Made by a program: the position numbers and the translations under genes
In this document: in pieces, positions 22,535 to 34,200 of the stretch
Layout: every line of letters begins with the position of its first letter
How positions within the stretch are numbered: position 1 is the first letter of the stretch
Notes under the pieces: generated by a model
Told to the model about the DNA's origin: nothing
The model's input: only the letters and a program-made list of their open reading frames with translations
The model's database searches: none
NCBI GenBank assembly: GCA_018340805.1
Contig: JACMZG010001913.1
Span: forward strand, 28,824,434 to 28,888,433
Reading direction: 5' to 3'
DNA from: Microvelia longipes
Lineage: Eukaryota; Arthropoda; Insecta; Hemiptera; Veliidae
DNA length: 64,000 nucleotides

Positions 22535-25500
22535 CAATAATATATCTATGGATTTTTATATTTTTGAACAACAGCCTGATCACGCTGCTTCGTCCACACG
22601 CGGGTTTTGGCAGGGCAGGTTTCAACCCAGAACTGTTACACGGTATTTTCACCGTAAAAATGAGATTCAGGGTAAACCCCGTGTTCATTCCCGTTCACAC
22701 GACCACTGAGGGGGGGGGGGTTAAACCCTCTGCCTAACCCCAATTGAACAAGTAAGTATAAGGAGTTCTCTACTTGGTTTTATATATTCTTTGTTAAAAA
22801 TTTAATCCTTAAAAGGGACTTTAGTTATGTATAGTAATAGCATAAGTAATATTATAGTAATAGTTCAGTTATAGTAATAGTAATATAAAAGTGCTTGAAT
22901 TATATTACGTTAGGTGCCTGTATGTCGTATATATACAGGCACTCTAGTTACGTTAGCAAGAGTTATAGGCTTAGGTTATAGGTTAAATAGTACGAGTTAT
23001 TGGTTACTGTAATAATAGAAATAGTAATAAGACGTAGTATTAGTACTAACAGGTATAGAGCTAACAATTATATTAGTATCAAAAGTTACAGAAGTAATAT
23101 CATTAAATAAATAAATAAAATATTTTGCGAGTTATATTAGTAATTTATATTTATAGCAAAGAGAATAATAGTAAATGGATAATAAAAAAATATTCAAAAT
23201 GGCTAAAAATTCAAAGTAAAAAATATATAATGATTCTATTAACTTTAAATAAATTGAAGGTATAGTGGATTAAAACGAATACAAAAAAAAATTTTAAACT
23301 AACTTCACTTTCATCGACATTCCGCTCTGCGAAGGCTGAAGGCCGACTGACGAGAGGCGACCGTGTCACCCTTTTATAACCCATACCCCCCTCCGCCATC
23401 TTGGATACAATAACAAAAATTATGAATTATTTCATTTTTTATGATAAAATTTATTCATAAGTTGTAAACTAATATATTTAAATAAATTTAATATTTATAT
23501 GTTTTTTTTTTAAATTTTAGACCAACTTAAAAAATATTCTGATCTGACTAAAAAGCTGATAAGAAATACGATGTATTTTTATAAATTTAATAAAAATTCA
23601 TAATCTTTATTAATATTTTTTTTTTTTAAAAATATTTTTTTATTTAAAATTATTTTGAATTTAATGAATTTTAAAATTATACTGAAATTATCCGTTTATA
23701 CTCGAGGTTAAGTAACCTCCATCTTAAATTTTTTTAAAATATTTACTAATTATTTGTTAAAAATAATAATTAATTGATATTTAATTATTAGTAACTATTT
23801 AAATTATTACAATTAATTAACGCTCACAATGGAGCCATCAAGTTTAAGTTTTACGTTCGTATTATTAAAGTTACAAGTGTTAAAAGTTGGGTGAAAAAAC
23901 TGTGTTTTAAAAAGACTGTTTGTTTACTTTTTTCACGTTAAATATCTTAATTTATTATTGAAAATTGGTCGAGTTATATTATTTAAATAATCTGTACGTC
24001 TTGTGTCAATGTCGAGGATTATTTACACGTTTTCGACCATTTATTTTAATTTAACTTCGTACATACAATAACTACTGTTAGACGTCAATGTTATTTTACT
24101 GATCGTGTTCAAATTTTGAATCTATTAATTGTAATCATTAAACTTGTTATTTGTACTCAACAACAGAAAGTTAATACATACTTCTTTCAATATTCTTTGT
24201 TTTAATAAAAGAAGTATGCATATCAGCTTTTGTGGTGTGGAATATTAGTAATTTGGAGTAAGTTTCTCAAGTCACTTCTGTGCTTCGTTGTAGTCCATTA
24301 TTAGAGTGAAATAATATTTTTATCATCTGGATGACTTCTATGCTGGCTTATTTTTAACTTATTGAATGTGCAAAATTGAGAAATTTTGCACATTTGAAAT
24401 AAACTTAGTGCATCCATAAGAGCTTTTGCTGTTAGACGGCAATGTCCATCTCACTTTAATTTATGTAAATTCCTGCTTTCAAGAGGATATGTGAAGTCTA
24501 GAACCAAACTTTCAGGTAAAATAAAATTATCAGTTTAATATAACCGTGGGTGCTTTCGTGGTTGCTGCGGGGCATATAATCTGAAGTCTGGACTTCATCT
24601 GACTCTACGATACTGCGAGCGATTTTGCCCACCTCAAGAAAATAAAGTTTTCCAACCGGGGTACAAGACTTAAAGGGCGTCAGTCACAACCTTTCATGAT
24701 GATAATATTCCACTTTTAAATAGAATTTTAAACCTTTATTGTTATAATTATATTAAAGATAAATACTCAGCTGAATTGATTTTTTCTTTTTTGTTCTAAT
24801 TTCCTGGTATGATCAACACCAAATTTAGGAGGTTTTGTCATCAGACCCCTAGGAACCCTTAAATCTATAATTTCTGACTACCTTGTTACTTAGCACAGTC
24901 TACATTTAGTCAGACGCCATACTACTAGCTCTTAAATATGTGCCAAAATTAGTAACTTGGCATGTATTTATTAAAATAGCTGTCCACCATGTCAAGGCAA
25001 ACAGACATACATATTTTTGGAAAAAAAGTTTTTGATGGAAAGGTGATTCCTCATGCTTTGCTTAGAAGCTTATCTGGAATAGAGAGATGAGACCTCAACC
25101 ACTCTGGAAAGCTCGCTATAGTTTTCTCCTTCGAATAATATGAATGATTGTGCAACATTTTTGTAACCTTTCAGCTCAATCTCTGCGCTGATCCAATTTT
25201 AATGAAACTTGGCATGAAGTTAATAAGTTGACGTTAAAGATTTTCACAAAATTACAATATGGTGAACTTAGCAGGTTTTCCTCCTCGTTGCCACCAAGGG
25301 TTTTTTATTTAACAGTGAGTTTTCATGCTGTGAATTGATTTCACAAACAATGGGCAAAACTGGCCCATGAGCACAAGGGGACGCCCTCCATAAACTAATA
25401 AAAATCAAAGTGATGTAAAAATGAGGGCAGGGTAGAGACAGCCCTTCTGACTCCCACCTTTTTCCTTATTACGGTGAAACGGACTGCTTTCCATCCAGGG

Positions 25501-25584
25501 GATCCACTGTGCATTAAGAGTTCATCTACTATGCTTAAATAAATCAAAACTCATAAAATGTGAAGAAAGAAGATCAATTAATTC
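22535..25584. other. Noncoding DNA with a possible promoter island
   Basis: Apart from the promoter-like island at 23345-23404, this is AT-rich. Small hairpins occur (about 22925-22955, GTGCCTGTAT arms; about 24175-24225). A somewhat GC-richer segment at 24540-24680 has no open frame. A 5' noncoding exon of M-Ras could lie here but cannot be located from sequence alone. Confidence 0.45.
23345..23404 (-). promoter_or_regulatory. Possible minus-strand core promoter with YY1/Pho-like site
   Basis: On the minus strand are CCAAGATGGCGG (23404-23393), TATAAAAG (23378-23371) and CGTCAGTCGG (about 23352-23343). The first T of TATA and the A of TCAGT are 30 nt apart, the classic arthropod spacing. 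AAGATGGCGG matches the YY1/Pleiohomeotic consensus. The island is GC-richer than its surroundings. No clear gene follows to the left, so it may drive a noncoding RNA, an unseen gene or be a repeat-derived promoter. Confidence 0.4.
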
Positions 25585-25715
25585 ATAGTACCTAATAACT
25601 CTTGAAGGAGGTTACGCAGAAGTCCCTTGAAGGCCAATGGATATACTCAGCTTTTTAATTATTAAGATAGGCTATGCCCCTCTAGTGATATCTCTTGATG
25701 TGGGATATGTGGCGC
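25585..25715 (-). repeat. Dispersed repeat family A, copy 3 (partial)
   Basis: Retains ACTCTTGAAGGAGGTTAC, a diverged GGATATACTCAGC in place of the GATGTTTCAGGC block, and the end GATAGGCTATGCCCCTCTAG. The other half is missing. Confidence 0.5.
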
Positions 25716-25908
25716 TTAATGCATGAATTTTAAGAGGATTGAAAGCGACAGAATTTTGCTCAGGACATATGAAGGGTGGGGAGTGGAAAATCTGTCTCTC
25801 TTTACCGACCCCTTATTTTTACTGCCTGATACAGATTTTAATGAAAATTGGCATAAGGTCCAAATTGTCAACATTTTTTTTCCACAGAACACTTATGTAA
25901 AATGCTAA

Positions 25909-25942
25909 AAACACATACACACACACACACACACAAATATAT

Positions 25943-25977
<35 letters not shown>

Positions 25978-26058
25978 TATTATAAAAGTATATATATATA
26001 TATAATACTATATATATATAGTATATATATTATATATTATATATTATATATATATAGC
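25909..26058. repeat. CA then TA microsatellite
   Basis: An ACACAC run to about 25935, then interrupted TA dinucleotides to 26058, directly against repeat family A copy 4. Confidence 0.9.
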
Positions 26059-26059
26059 C

Positions 26060-26253
26060 TATTCAATACATTGAGAGCCTGAAACATTTTTTTGGGCGCT
26101 GTTGGGTAACCTCAAACTGAACCTCCTTCTACCAGAGTGAGTTGGTTAGAGGTGGTTAGAGTTTATAATTAAGTCATTGATTTCGGCTTCCGCGAAATTC
26201 AGTAAATTTTTTGTGTTTAATTTGTATTATTACGTTCTAACTATATAAGTTAT
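26060..26253 (+). repeat. Dispersed repeat family A, copy 4
   Basis: Opposite orientation to the other three: starts near AGCCTATTCAATACATTGAG, then GCCTGAAACAT, GTAACCTC, CCTCCTTC and TTTCGGCTTCCGC. It ends at TATATAAGTTAT beside a single unknown base at 26254. Confidence 0.6.
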
Positions 26254-26254
26254 N

Positions 26255-28040
26255 AAAAACAAGCCAATTCCTGATAAAGTGGGTAGTATCCAGTATCATT
26301 TCGTGGGGCGGATTGATTCTTCAAATATTAAAAATATCAAAATGTAAGTACAGCCTCATTTCTATTTTGTATTCTATTTTATTTGATAACACCCTTATCA
26401 GAAAAGCCCTTGTAGTGATAAAAGTATTTTTACTGTAAGTTTTAAACGTGTTCTCCTCTATTTTTATGTTTTATTTAATCGGTATTTATTTAGCACTATG
26501 TTTTAATTCATGTTTAGTGTTTAGTATATTACGTATGGTTAAAAATATGCTGAGGGTTGGAAGGCGGATATACAAATCAAGCTTGTGTTCACTGATCTAA
26601 TATGCTTTTCTCCAGTAATTTATTTCAAGCCATGTTTACTTAATGATTAACTCTTGAAACGATTCTCATTTTTCTCAGTTTCAAATCTGACTTTATCCAT
26701 CTTATATTAGATTACTTAGTGCCATAACAGGAGACACACAAAGTAACTAAGTTTGTAAGTATTTGGTGAATTATTTGAGCTCAATCCCTCATGGTGTTCA
26801 ACTCTGCTTGGAAACCTCATGTGATGAATCCAAAATAGAGTTTAAGGTTAAACTTTATCCATCTTGTCCCTGTTTACTCAAGGTTTTGGCAGCTTCGTTG
26901 ACTCTGTTTCAGGGTTTAATTCATATTATTATTAACCATAGAACCCTCATCTACTTTAAACCTAGCTTCTCCTCAGCTAAGAGGTTGGGGCCGCTGCACC
27001 TCCCTGTGGCCGCACGGTCATTGTACTATATCAGTTCGTGACTTACTGCCACGATATAAGCAAATTTTCAAACATATGAGTCAAAAATGTGATTTGCTTA
27101 CTTTATGTTGTACATGTCAATTGAAAACACTAGAACTAATGCTGATCTTAACTTTTAAACTTCATATATGTGTCAACTGTACATGTTAGTACATGTGTGT
27201 AAAATTTCAGCACAATCCAACAATTTTTTAATGCATGATTTTTTGAAATTTTTGCTGTCATTACTGTTGTTTAATGACATCACACATGTTTCGTAAACCA
27301 TAGGGTTCGGAGCATTAAAAAGGTCGATTTTTTTTACCAAGTTTCATTTCGACCCGAGAAAGTATTCGAAAGTTATAAAAATATGTCCCATAAAAACACA
27401 TAGGACAAAAAATCTCATATAATATATATATATATAATATATATTATATAATATATTCTTTGGTCAAGTCCACTCCCTAAAAATTGACTCCCCCCCTTTC
27501 AATGACCCCAATTTTCTTTGAATATTACTAACAACTAAATTATTTTCTTGAAAGGAACAAAGTAATTATAAAAAAGATAAGGGTGACATTTTTTAAAATA
27601 TATAAAGAAATTAACAATTTATAAAAGGTGTTTCCCTGTCAAAATCAAGTAAATTCAAAGGTGTTTTGCTGACTTTGAAATGACACTTGTACAATCAAGT
27701 GACAATCAAGTACTTCTGTAAACAGAAGTACTGGTGATAGATGCAACAATACAAATAAATACATACTTTCTACTACAATTTTTTTGTTTAGTAATTTTTC
27801 TTAAACAATTTCCTTATGATATTTCCAGGCTAAAATTTTCCCAGTCCCTTTCCTATTTCTTCCGAACCTCAGTCAGGCATTCGGACATATTCTGTACTCC
27901 TGCATGTATTATTCCATGTTTAACACACACTCACTTCTACCCACACACACGAATATATATAGATAGAAAGGATTTGTTCACCATAGACCTGATATTGTTT
28001 GTATTATTGTTTTTTTCAGATTAGTTTTTTTTTATCTCAG
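26255..28040. other. Noncoding DNA upstream of the M-Ras coding start
   Basis: Probably intron or 5' flank of M-Ras, since 28041 follows a splice acceptor. No conserved coding frame; the open stretch 26763-27041 shows no domain. A TA-rich patch lies at 27420-27460. A short dispersed motif, ATTAACAATTTATAAAAGG, at about 27610 recurs at about 28577 inside intron 1. Confidence 0.5.
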
Positions 28041-28070
28041 TAGTGAATGAGGTTATAAAGAATCACAGCC
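28041..28070 (+). promoter_or_regulatory. Mras: M-Ras leader segment with splice acceptor and tiny upstream ORF
   Basis: A T-rich tract ending TTTATCTCAG (28040) marks an acceptor, so the leader is probably spliced to an upstream noncoding exon. A second acceptor-like TTTTTTCAG ends at 28019. The leader contains ATG AGG TTA TAA (28047-28058), a three-codon upstream ORF in the same frame and 12 nt before the start. Its TAA also shows that the coding frame cannot begin further upstream. Confidence 0.6.
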
Positions 28071-28263
28071 ATGAAGATGTCAAGAGCTCCAAATGAGAAC
28101 CTACCAACATTCAAGCTGGTGGTGGTGGGGGACGGAGGAGTCGGCAAGAGTGCCATAACTATACAGTTCTTTCAGAAACTATTTGTGACTGATTACGACC
28201 CCACAATAGAGGACAGCTATATACAGCATACTGAAGTGGATGGTCAGTGGTGCATTCTAGATG
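28071..28263 (+). CDS. Mras: M-Ras coding exon 1
   Basis: Encodes residues 1-64 plus one base of codon 65: N-terminal extension, P-loop and switch I. The donor is GATG followed by GTAAAT; phase 1. Confidence 0.95.
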
Positions 28264-31200
28264 GTAAATATTACATTACTTTTTTATATTCACCTATGCA
28301 CTGAGTTTTATTGTTCTATATAAAATTACAAGATTAAGCCACTGACTTAACATTTTTTTAGTTTAAGAATCTTAACTTTAAATAATTATCGTTCAAAAAT
28401 TAAAATTAAACTGACTAATCTTGCAATAGGTGTATCCTTTTGAAACAAAAATATTAAAAAAAGGGTTTACCAATCATCTTAATTTATTTTCCAAGTTTCA
28501 TAATTTTTGTCATTTTCTCTGTAGATTAGTCGATCCTTAAAGCCCTTAGGAAGCCTTAAAAACACCGAAATAAAAAAATTAACAATTTATAAAAGGCGTT
28601 TCCCTGCATAAACGGCTATGTCCCCCATGCATAACATATTTGTTATGCTTACATAGCAACTTTAAAAGAATCATAACATCAAGGTTGTTTGAGATATTTT
28701 TTTTTACTTCTCTCATTTATACTGTATGTGTACAGGAAAAGTATTGTGTTTGCAAAAAAATTGGAATTACCCGTTTCAGATGTTTTTAAGGCTTCCTAAG
28801 TGGTTTGACAACTATCTGTCTTTATGTGTTTGTATGTATTATATTATAAGTAATACGTGTATTTATAAATAAGTGTACTTAATTAAAGGTATGAAGTAAA
28901 GAGTCTGTCTACAAAACAATAATTTACTCAGAGCGCTTTCAATCTAACATGATGCCATCATCAGTGCCAGATATAACATGTCAAACACTGGAGTTAGCAA
29001 TTTTACTTCTCATCTTTTTTGACTTAATGATGTTGGTGAGTCGTGGTAGACCCACCGTCTCACCAGTGTCTATCTTGACTTAGTGTTGTAGTATAAATTA
29101 AACGACTTGTACAATCCGGGGACAAGGGATGCGAGTCCAAATCAGAAAGGATAAGTGTTGTGAATGCGATGTGATGAGGAAAATTCCCAAGGTTCCCCGT
29201 ATCTGATTTTTTTATAGTTTTAACCTTTATTCAACGATTTACTGTTTTTTTTTTTCACCGTTTTCTACAAATCAAATTTAAGTTATTAGCCTTGTCCTTC
29301 TAATCCCTGAAAGTATTACAGTGTGGTTTTATTTATTTATTAAAATTTTAACGGGTTTCCCCATTTTATACAAAAACTATTATAATAATAAATATAAAAT
29401 GTATAAAATAAATTTGTAAAATAAAAGAAAATTTAATTTTTTTGAAACAATCTTGCTTAATAATACTGCACATAAAAATTGATTATTAAGATACATAAAA
29501 ATATCATTAATTTATTTTTTAAAACACAATTATTTTGTAGAATAGTAAAAAAAGAAATAAATTGATAAATAAAAAGTAAACAAAATACAAAAAAAGTGGA
29601 AATGATGAATATAATTTTGTTTACCTTCATACAGAGTTGTATGTAATCATGTATACATAAAAAAAAGATATTAATTTTATAATTTATAATATAATATTAA
29701 TAATTATATTTAATTTATTTAATTTAATATATTTTATTTAATTATTAATTATATAATTATTAATTATAAATTATTAATTATATAATTATTAATATTAATA
29801 TTATTTATAGAATAATATAATTAATTTTAAAATTTCTATGGTACATCTTTATACTCCTCGGGCTATATCTTTGTATGTGGTCATGTGACAAAAAATCAGC
29901 TGAAATGGAGAAAATGTAACACTTGTAACCCTCTAAAAGGGAAGAAAAAGTTCCTACAGAGGGCCGATGTGTAGGTAGGGATAAGCCAGGTTATATTACC
30001 CACTCCACGACACTTGTGATCTCAACCACTTCTTATGTGAAGATTAGGTCTTCTGGTGGTGACCGCGTTAATGTAGATAAAGAATCTGAGGTTTCGCTCC
30101 CACAGTGGAAGCGAAATGTCGGATTCTTTATCTACATTGACGCGGTCACCACCAGAAGACCTAAATCTTCATGACAATAACCGCGGAAGCCTACGCAGTT
30201 TATTCACTTCTTATGTTCTATTTAAAACTATTTTTTTATTATTTATTTTTATATTGAATGGTGTGTCTTTTAATATTGTTTATTTCATAGCATTCTTGCA
30301 TACTAAATCTTAATTATATTATTATTTATTTAACTTCTACCTGGAAGAACTAGAAGCATAATTAATAATAATTATAACAATAAATGTAATGATGTAGAGG
30401 TAGGTAAAAATGGCCGATATCAATTTTTAGCTAATTTCAAAATCTTCATGGCATTCACCTTCATACCAGGCCCAAGACGAATTTTCATTGACCGACAATA
30501 AATGGAAGACATTTATCTTTTAGTTATATAATATATGCTATTTATTATAAAAGCTACCAGATTCTGTAAGATGTTTAAAAAGTAAAGAATTTAGCAAATA
30601 TATGAGAGAAATACTTGTAAAATATCTATGTGCAGTCTCTCGGAATTTTATAATATTAGTTTTAATAATTAACTTGGATGGTTTTATTTTAGTGTTTTTT
30701 AAACAGACCCTGGAGATTATCATTTATTTGTTTACTTTAATTACTTTATTACGTATATGCTACGACAATGAACTTATTTTATGGTAAATAAATAAATAAA
30801 TTTAATAATAAAATATAATGAGCGAAGCAAGTACAAAGAGGATTTGCTGTTGTAATTTGACGAATTGTATAACTGTGAACAACTTTATAGGTATTCAATT
30901 GACGACTATTACTTTTTACCTTTTTACAGGTATAATATATAAATTGTAACTGCTACTTTTTTTACTGGTAACTTAAACCATCCATGACAATAGGTGTTTT
31001 TTTACAGGTATAAATATATAAATTGGTAACTGTAAACCATCCATGACAATAGGTGCTTTTACAGGTATAAATATATAAATTGTAACTGTAAACCATCATG
31101 ACAATAGGTGCTTTTTTACAGGTATAAATATATAAATTGGTAACTGTAAACCATCCATGACAATAGGTGCTTTTTACAGTATAAATATATAAATTGGGTA

Positions 31201-34200
31201 ACAATTGGTAACTGTAAACCATCCATGACAATAGGTGCTTTTTTACAGGTATAAATATATAAATTGATAACTGTAAACCATCCATGACAATAGGTGCTTT
31301 TTTACAGGTATAAATATATAAATTTATAACTGTAAACCATCCATGACAATAGGTGCAATAGAATCAGTGATACAACTGTTCAAATATTGTTGAAAATACA
31401 ACAAAAATTTCTACTTTACACCCCAAAGCAGATAAAAACTTTAATAAAATTTTTTAATAAAAAGTTTTTTTTTAACAATAATAAACAATTGTCTTCATTT
31501 CTTAGAAATGGAAATAAATTTAATTAATCCCTTTCTCCGTGGAAAATTGTAATAAAATTTACTTGAAGCTTAAAATAATTAATTTACGATTTTAATTCCA
31601 CTTTATTCTAATATTTTCTATTAAAATAATTAAAATTGCTTTCTAAGCTTCTAGTGAATTTCTACGACCATTTATTATCCATTTGTTATGTATATTTATG
31701 TTTTTGTTTCATTTTATTGTAAGTTTAATTTTGTAAAATACTAATAATTTTTTTTTTTTATTAAAAAACATTAATATAAAAATATTTATTTTAAATCATA
31801 TAAACTAACATCTTGAGAATGAGCTTGAATGGAGTTCATCATAAATAATAAAATGAAAAGTCTCTCCACGAAATAAAAACTTTATTGGCAAAGCGCTTTC
31901 AACCTAGCTAGAGGCCATCATCAGTAAAAACCTAACAAACAAGCAACAATAGAATAAATTAAGATTCAACAAAAATAATATAAGATTAAAGTAAAATAAT
32001 AAGGTAACTGATGGGCTAAAATCAGTTTTATTTCATATAAACTAAATTATAGTACGACACAGGGCTAAAACCTGTTGACAGCTTGGGAAAATAGTGTTGA
32101 GGAACCAATAAGGTTGGCCTGATTTTAAATTGAGGGCTGGTTTTAACATCCAGGATTAACCTCATTGGCTCCCTCCCATTTTTTCCCACGCTGTCAACTG
32201 ATTTTAGCCGTGTTGTCGTATAATAATTATTATGAAGTCGTAATGTTCCCCAACTTACAAGGTATAAAATTAATTAAAATAAAAGCACTTTTACTTAGGA
32301 GGTAGAAAGGATAGGATTAAAGTAAATTAATAAAAATATAGGTAAGGATCGAAATGTCCCTTATCTCAAAACAACTCCTCCTCCATGACCCCAACTTCAC
32401 AAGCTCATTTTTTCTTTGAAAATTTGCATATATTAACACATAATAAACTGAGCTTTCTGTTTATAATTTTCAATTATCTTCTTCAGAATATAAACAAAAC
32501 AAAAATAACTGAACAAAGTACCAGACTATAAGCAAAAATAAGTCCTTCGCCAATAGTTATAAGAATTTATTTTTTTGAGTTATATTAAGAATTTAAAAGA
32601 TAAAACTAACATTTTGAATCTCAAAAATAGTATACAAAATAATTTTTTTACTATGTATTGAAGGTTGGTTTATTTTCACTGTTGGTGGTGGTCTTTTCTT
32701 ATATTAATAGCCCTAGCACTTTCTTCATTTATTTTTGTTTTTGTTTATTATTTATTCTACTTAGTTAATAATCAACTTTTCTCTGATGATGACTATAACA
32801 GTTGAAACTGATCAAATTCTAAGAATACTGTGTTTGTGTCACTTTATCATGATCATGTTTATCTGTTATGTTTATTTAAATTTGATGATTAAGGCAATGT
32901 CTTTTTGCTCAATTGTATTAAAGTATTGATGTCTATATAGATGATTGTGTTTGTTCTGTTCAGTACTGGATACTGCTGGTCAGGAAGAGTTCAGTGCTAT
33001 GAGAGAGCAGTACATGAGGAAAGGAGACGGCTTCCTCCTAGTCTATTCCGTTACAGATAAGCAGAGTTATGAAAACATCGTTCATTTCCACACGCAGATA
33101 CTGAGAGTCATAGACAGGTATTTAACCTACAATCCATTCATTAGAAAAACAAGTGGGGAATTTCAATTAAAGGTCAGAGTGAATTCAATTCAGGCTCTGT
33201 CTGAATTGTCTGTAAAAGTGAGTGTGATGTGACATTATGTCGAGTCATCAATGATGGCGAATGTTGAATGATGGAAAATAAATAAATAAATTTCTTTATT
33301 CCATTAAATTATAAAAGAACAATAATAGGCTGCGTCAAAACAAAACAAAAAATAAAACTACATTACAAAAATTGCATCACAGTTAAAATACATAATTTAA
33401 ATATTCGTTTAATGAATAAAACGGATTTTCTAATAAAAATTCTTTAATCTTATTCTTAAAATTTTTAAATTGAAGACATTTGACTTCAGCTGGAAGCTTA
33501 TTATAGAGCCTTATACCAAGTATATTCTGGCCAACCTCGGCTTTCACCAGTCTATGTCTGGGAGTGGTAAGTAAATTTTTATTTCTAGTATTAAAACTAT
33601 GGTAAGAGGAGTTCACTTAAAAATCTGTTACAATCTGCTACATCTGGGAACAGTTCCCAGATGTAGCATTGCTTGTTACATTTCCTAGGTGTCTCTTGCA
33701 CAATTATATTGCACTTCAGAATACTTTAATTTATTGGTCAACAATCCATTTCCTCCTTAATTTTTCAGTTTTTCTTCATTATTGCTTGATTACTAAACTT
33801 CAACTTTTAAATCAATTTTTCAAGATATGTGCACTGAGTTTGAATGCATCACTAATGCATTACTTTTCGTCCTAGCTGCTGCAACTGAGATCCATAAGCA
33901 GCATGCAACTCTGGTTAGAAAATACCTCTGAAAAAAGACCTCTAGAAAAAAATCAATTACATCACTAAGACTGAAAGTGACAACTTCATCTTACACTAAT
34001 AGTCCCAGAACCTGTTGCTAAAAACGTGACGCTCTAGCCCTAAAAGTTTAACCCCCTAGACCGACTTATTTTGGCTCCCTGATAAATGATTAGGTGATCT
34101 GCCATTTCAGAATGGGACATTTTGGCCCCTGGGTTTCTTCAAAGTCCTGAACAGGTTTTGTCCTGTAGTGGTGTTCTTATAGGTTTTATAAAAAAAAAAT

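Larger units (their letters stand above)
28264..32963 (+). other. Mras: M-Ras intron 1 (4.7 kb)
   Basis: Contains repeats listed separately: an AGGAAAAGTATTGTG-type copy, a SINE tail, the palindromic terminal repeat at 30 kb, a LINE 3' fragment, a 60-bp minisatellite and three hammerhead-like motifs. The remainder (for example 29330-29850 and 31360-31860) is AT-rich with nothing recognisable. Confidence 0.9.

Noticed and set aside
25723..25908. 61-codon open frame
   Set aside because: Overlaps dispersed sequence resembling 25195-25260 (TGAAACTTGGCATGAAG wording) and has no domain.
30962..31285. 107-codon minus-strand frame
   Set aside because: Translation of the 60-bp minisatellite.
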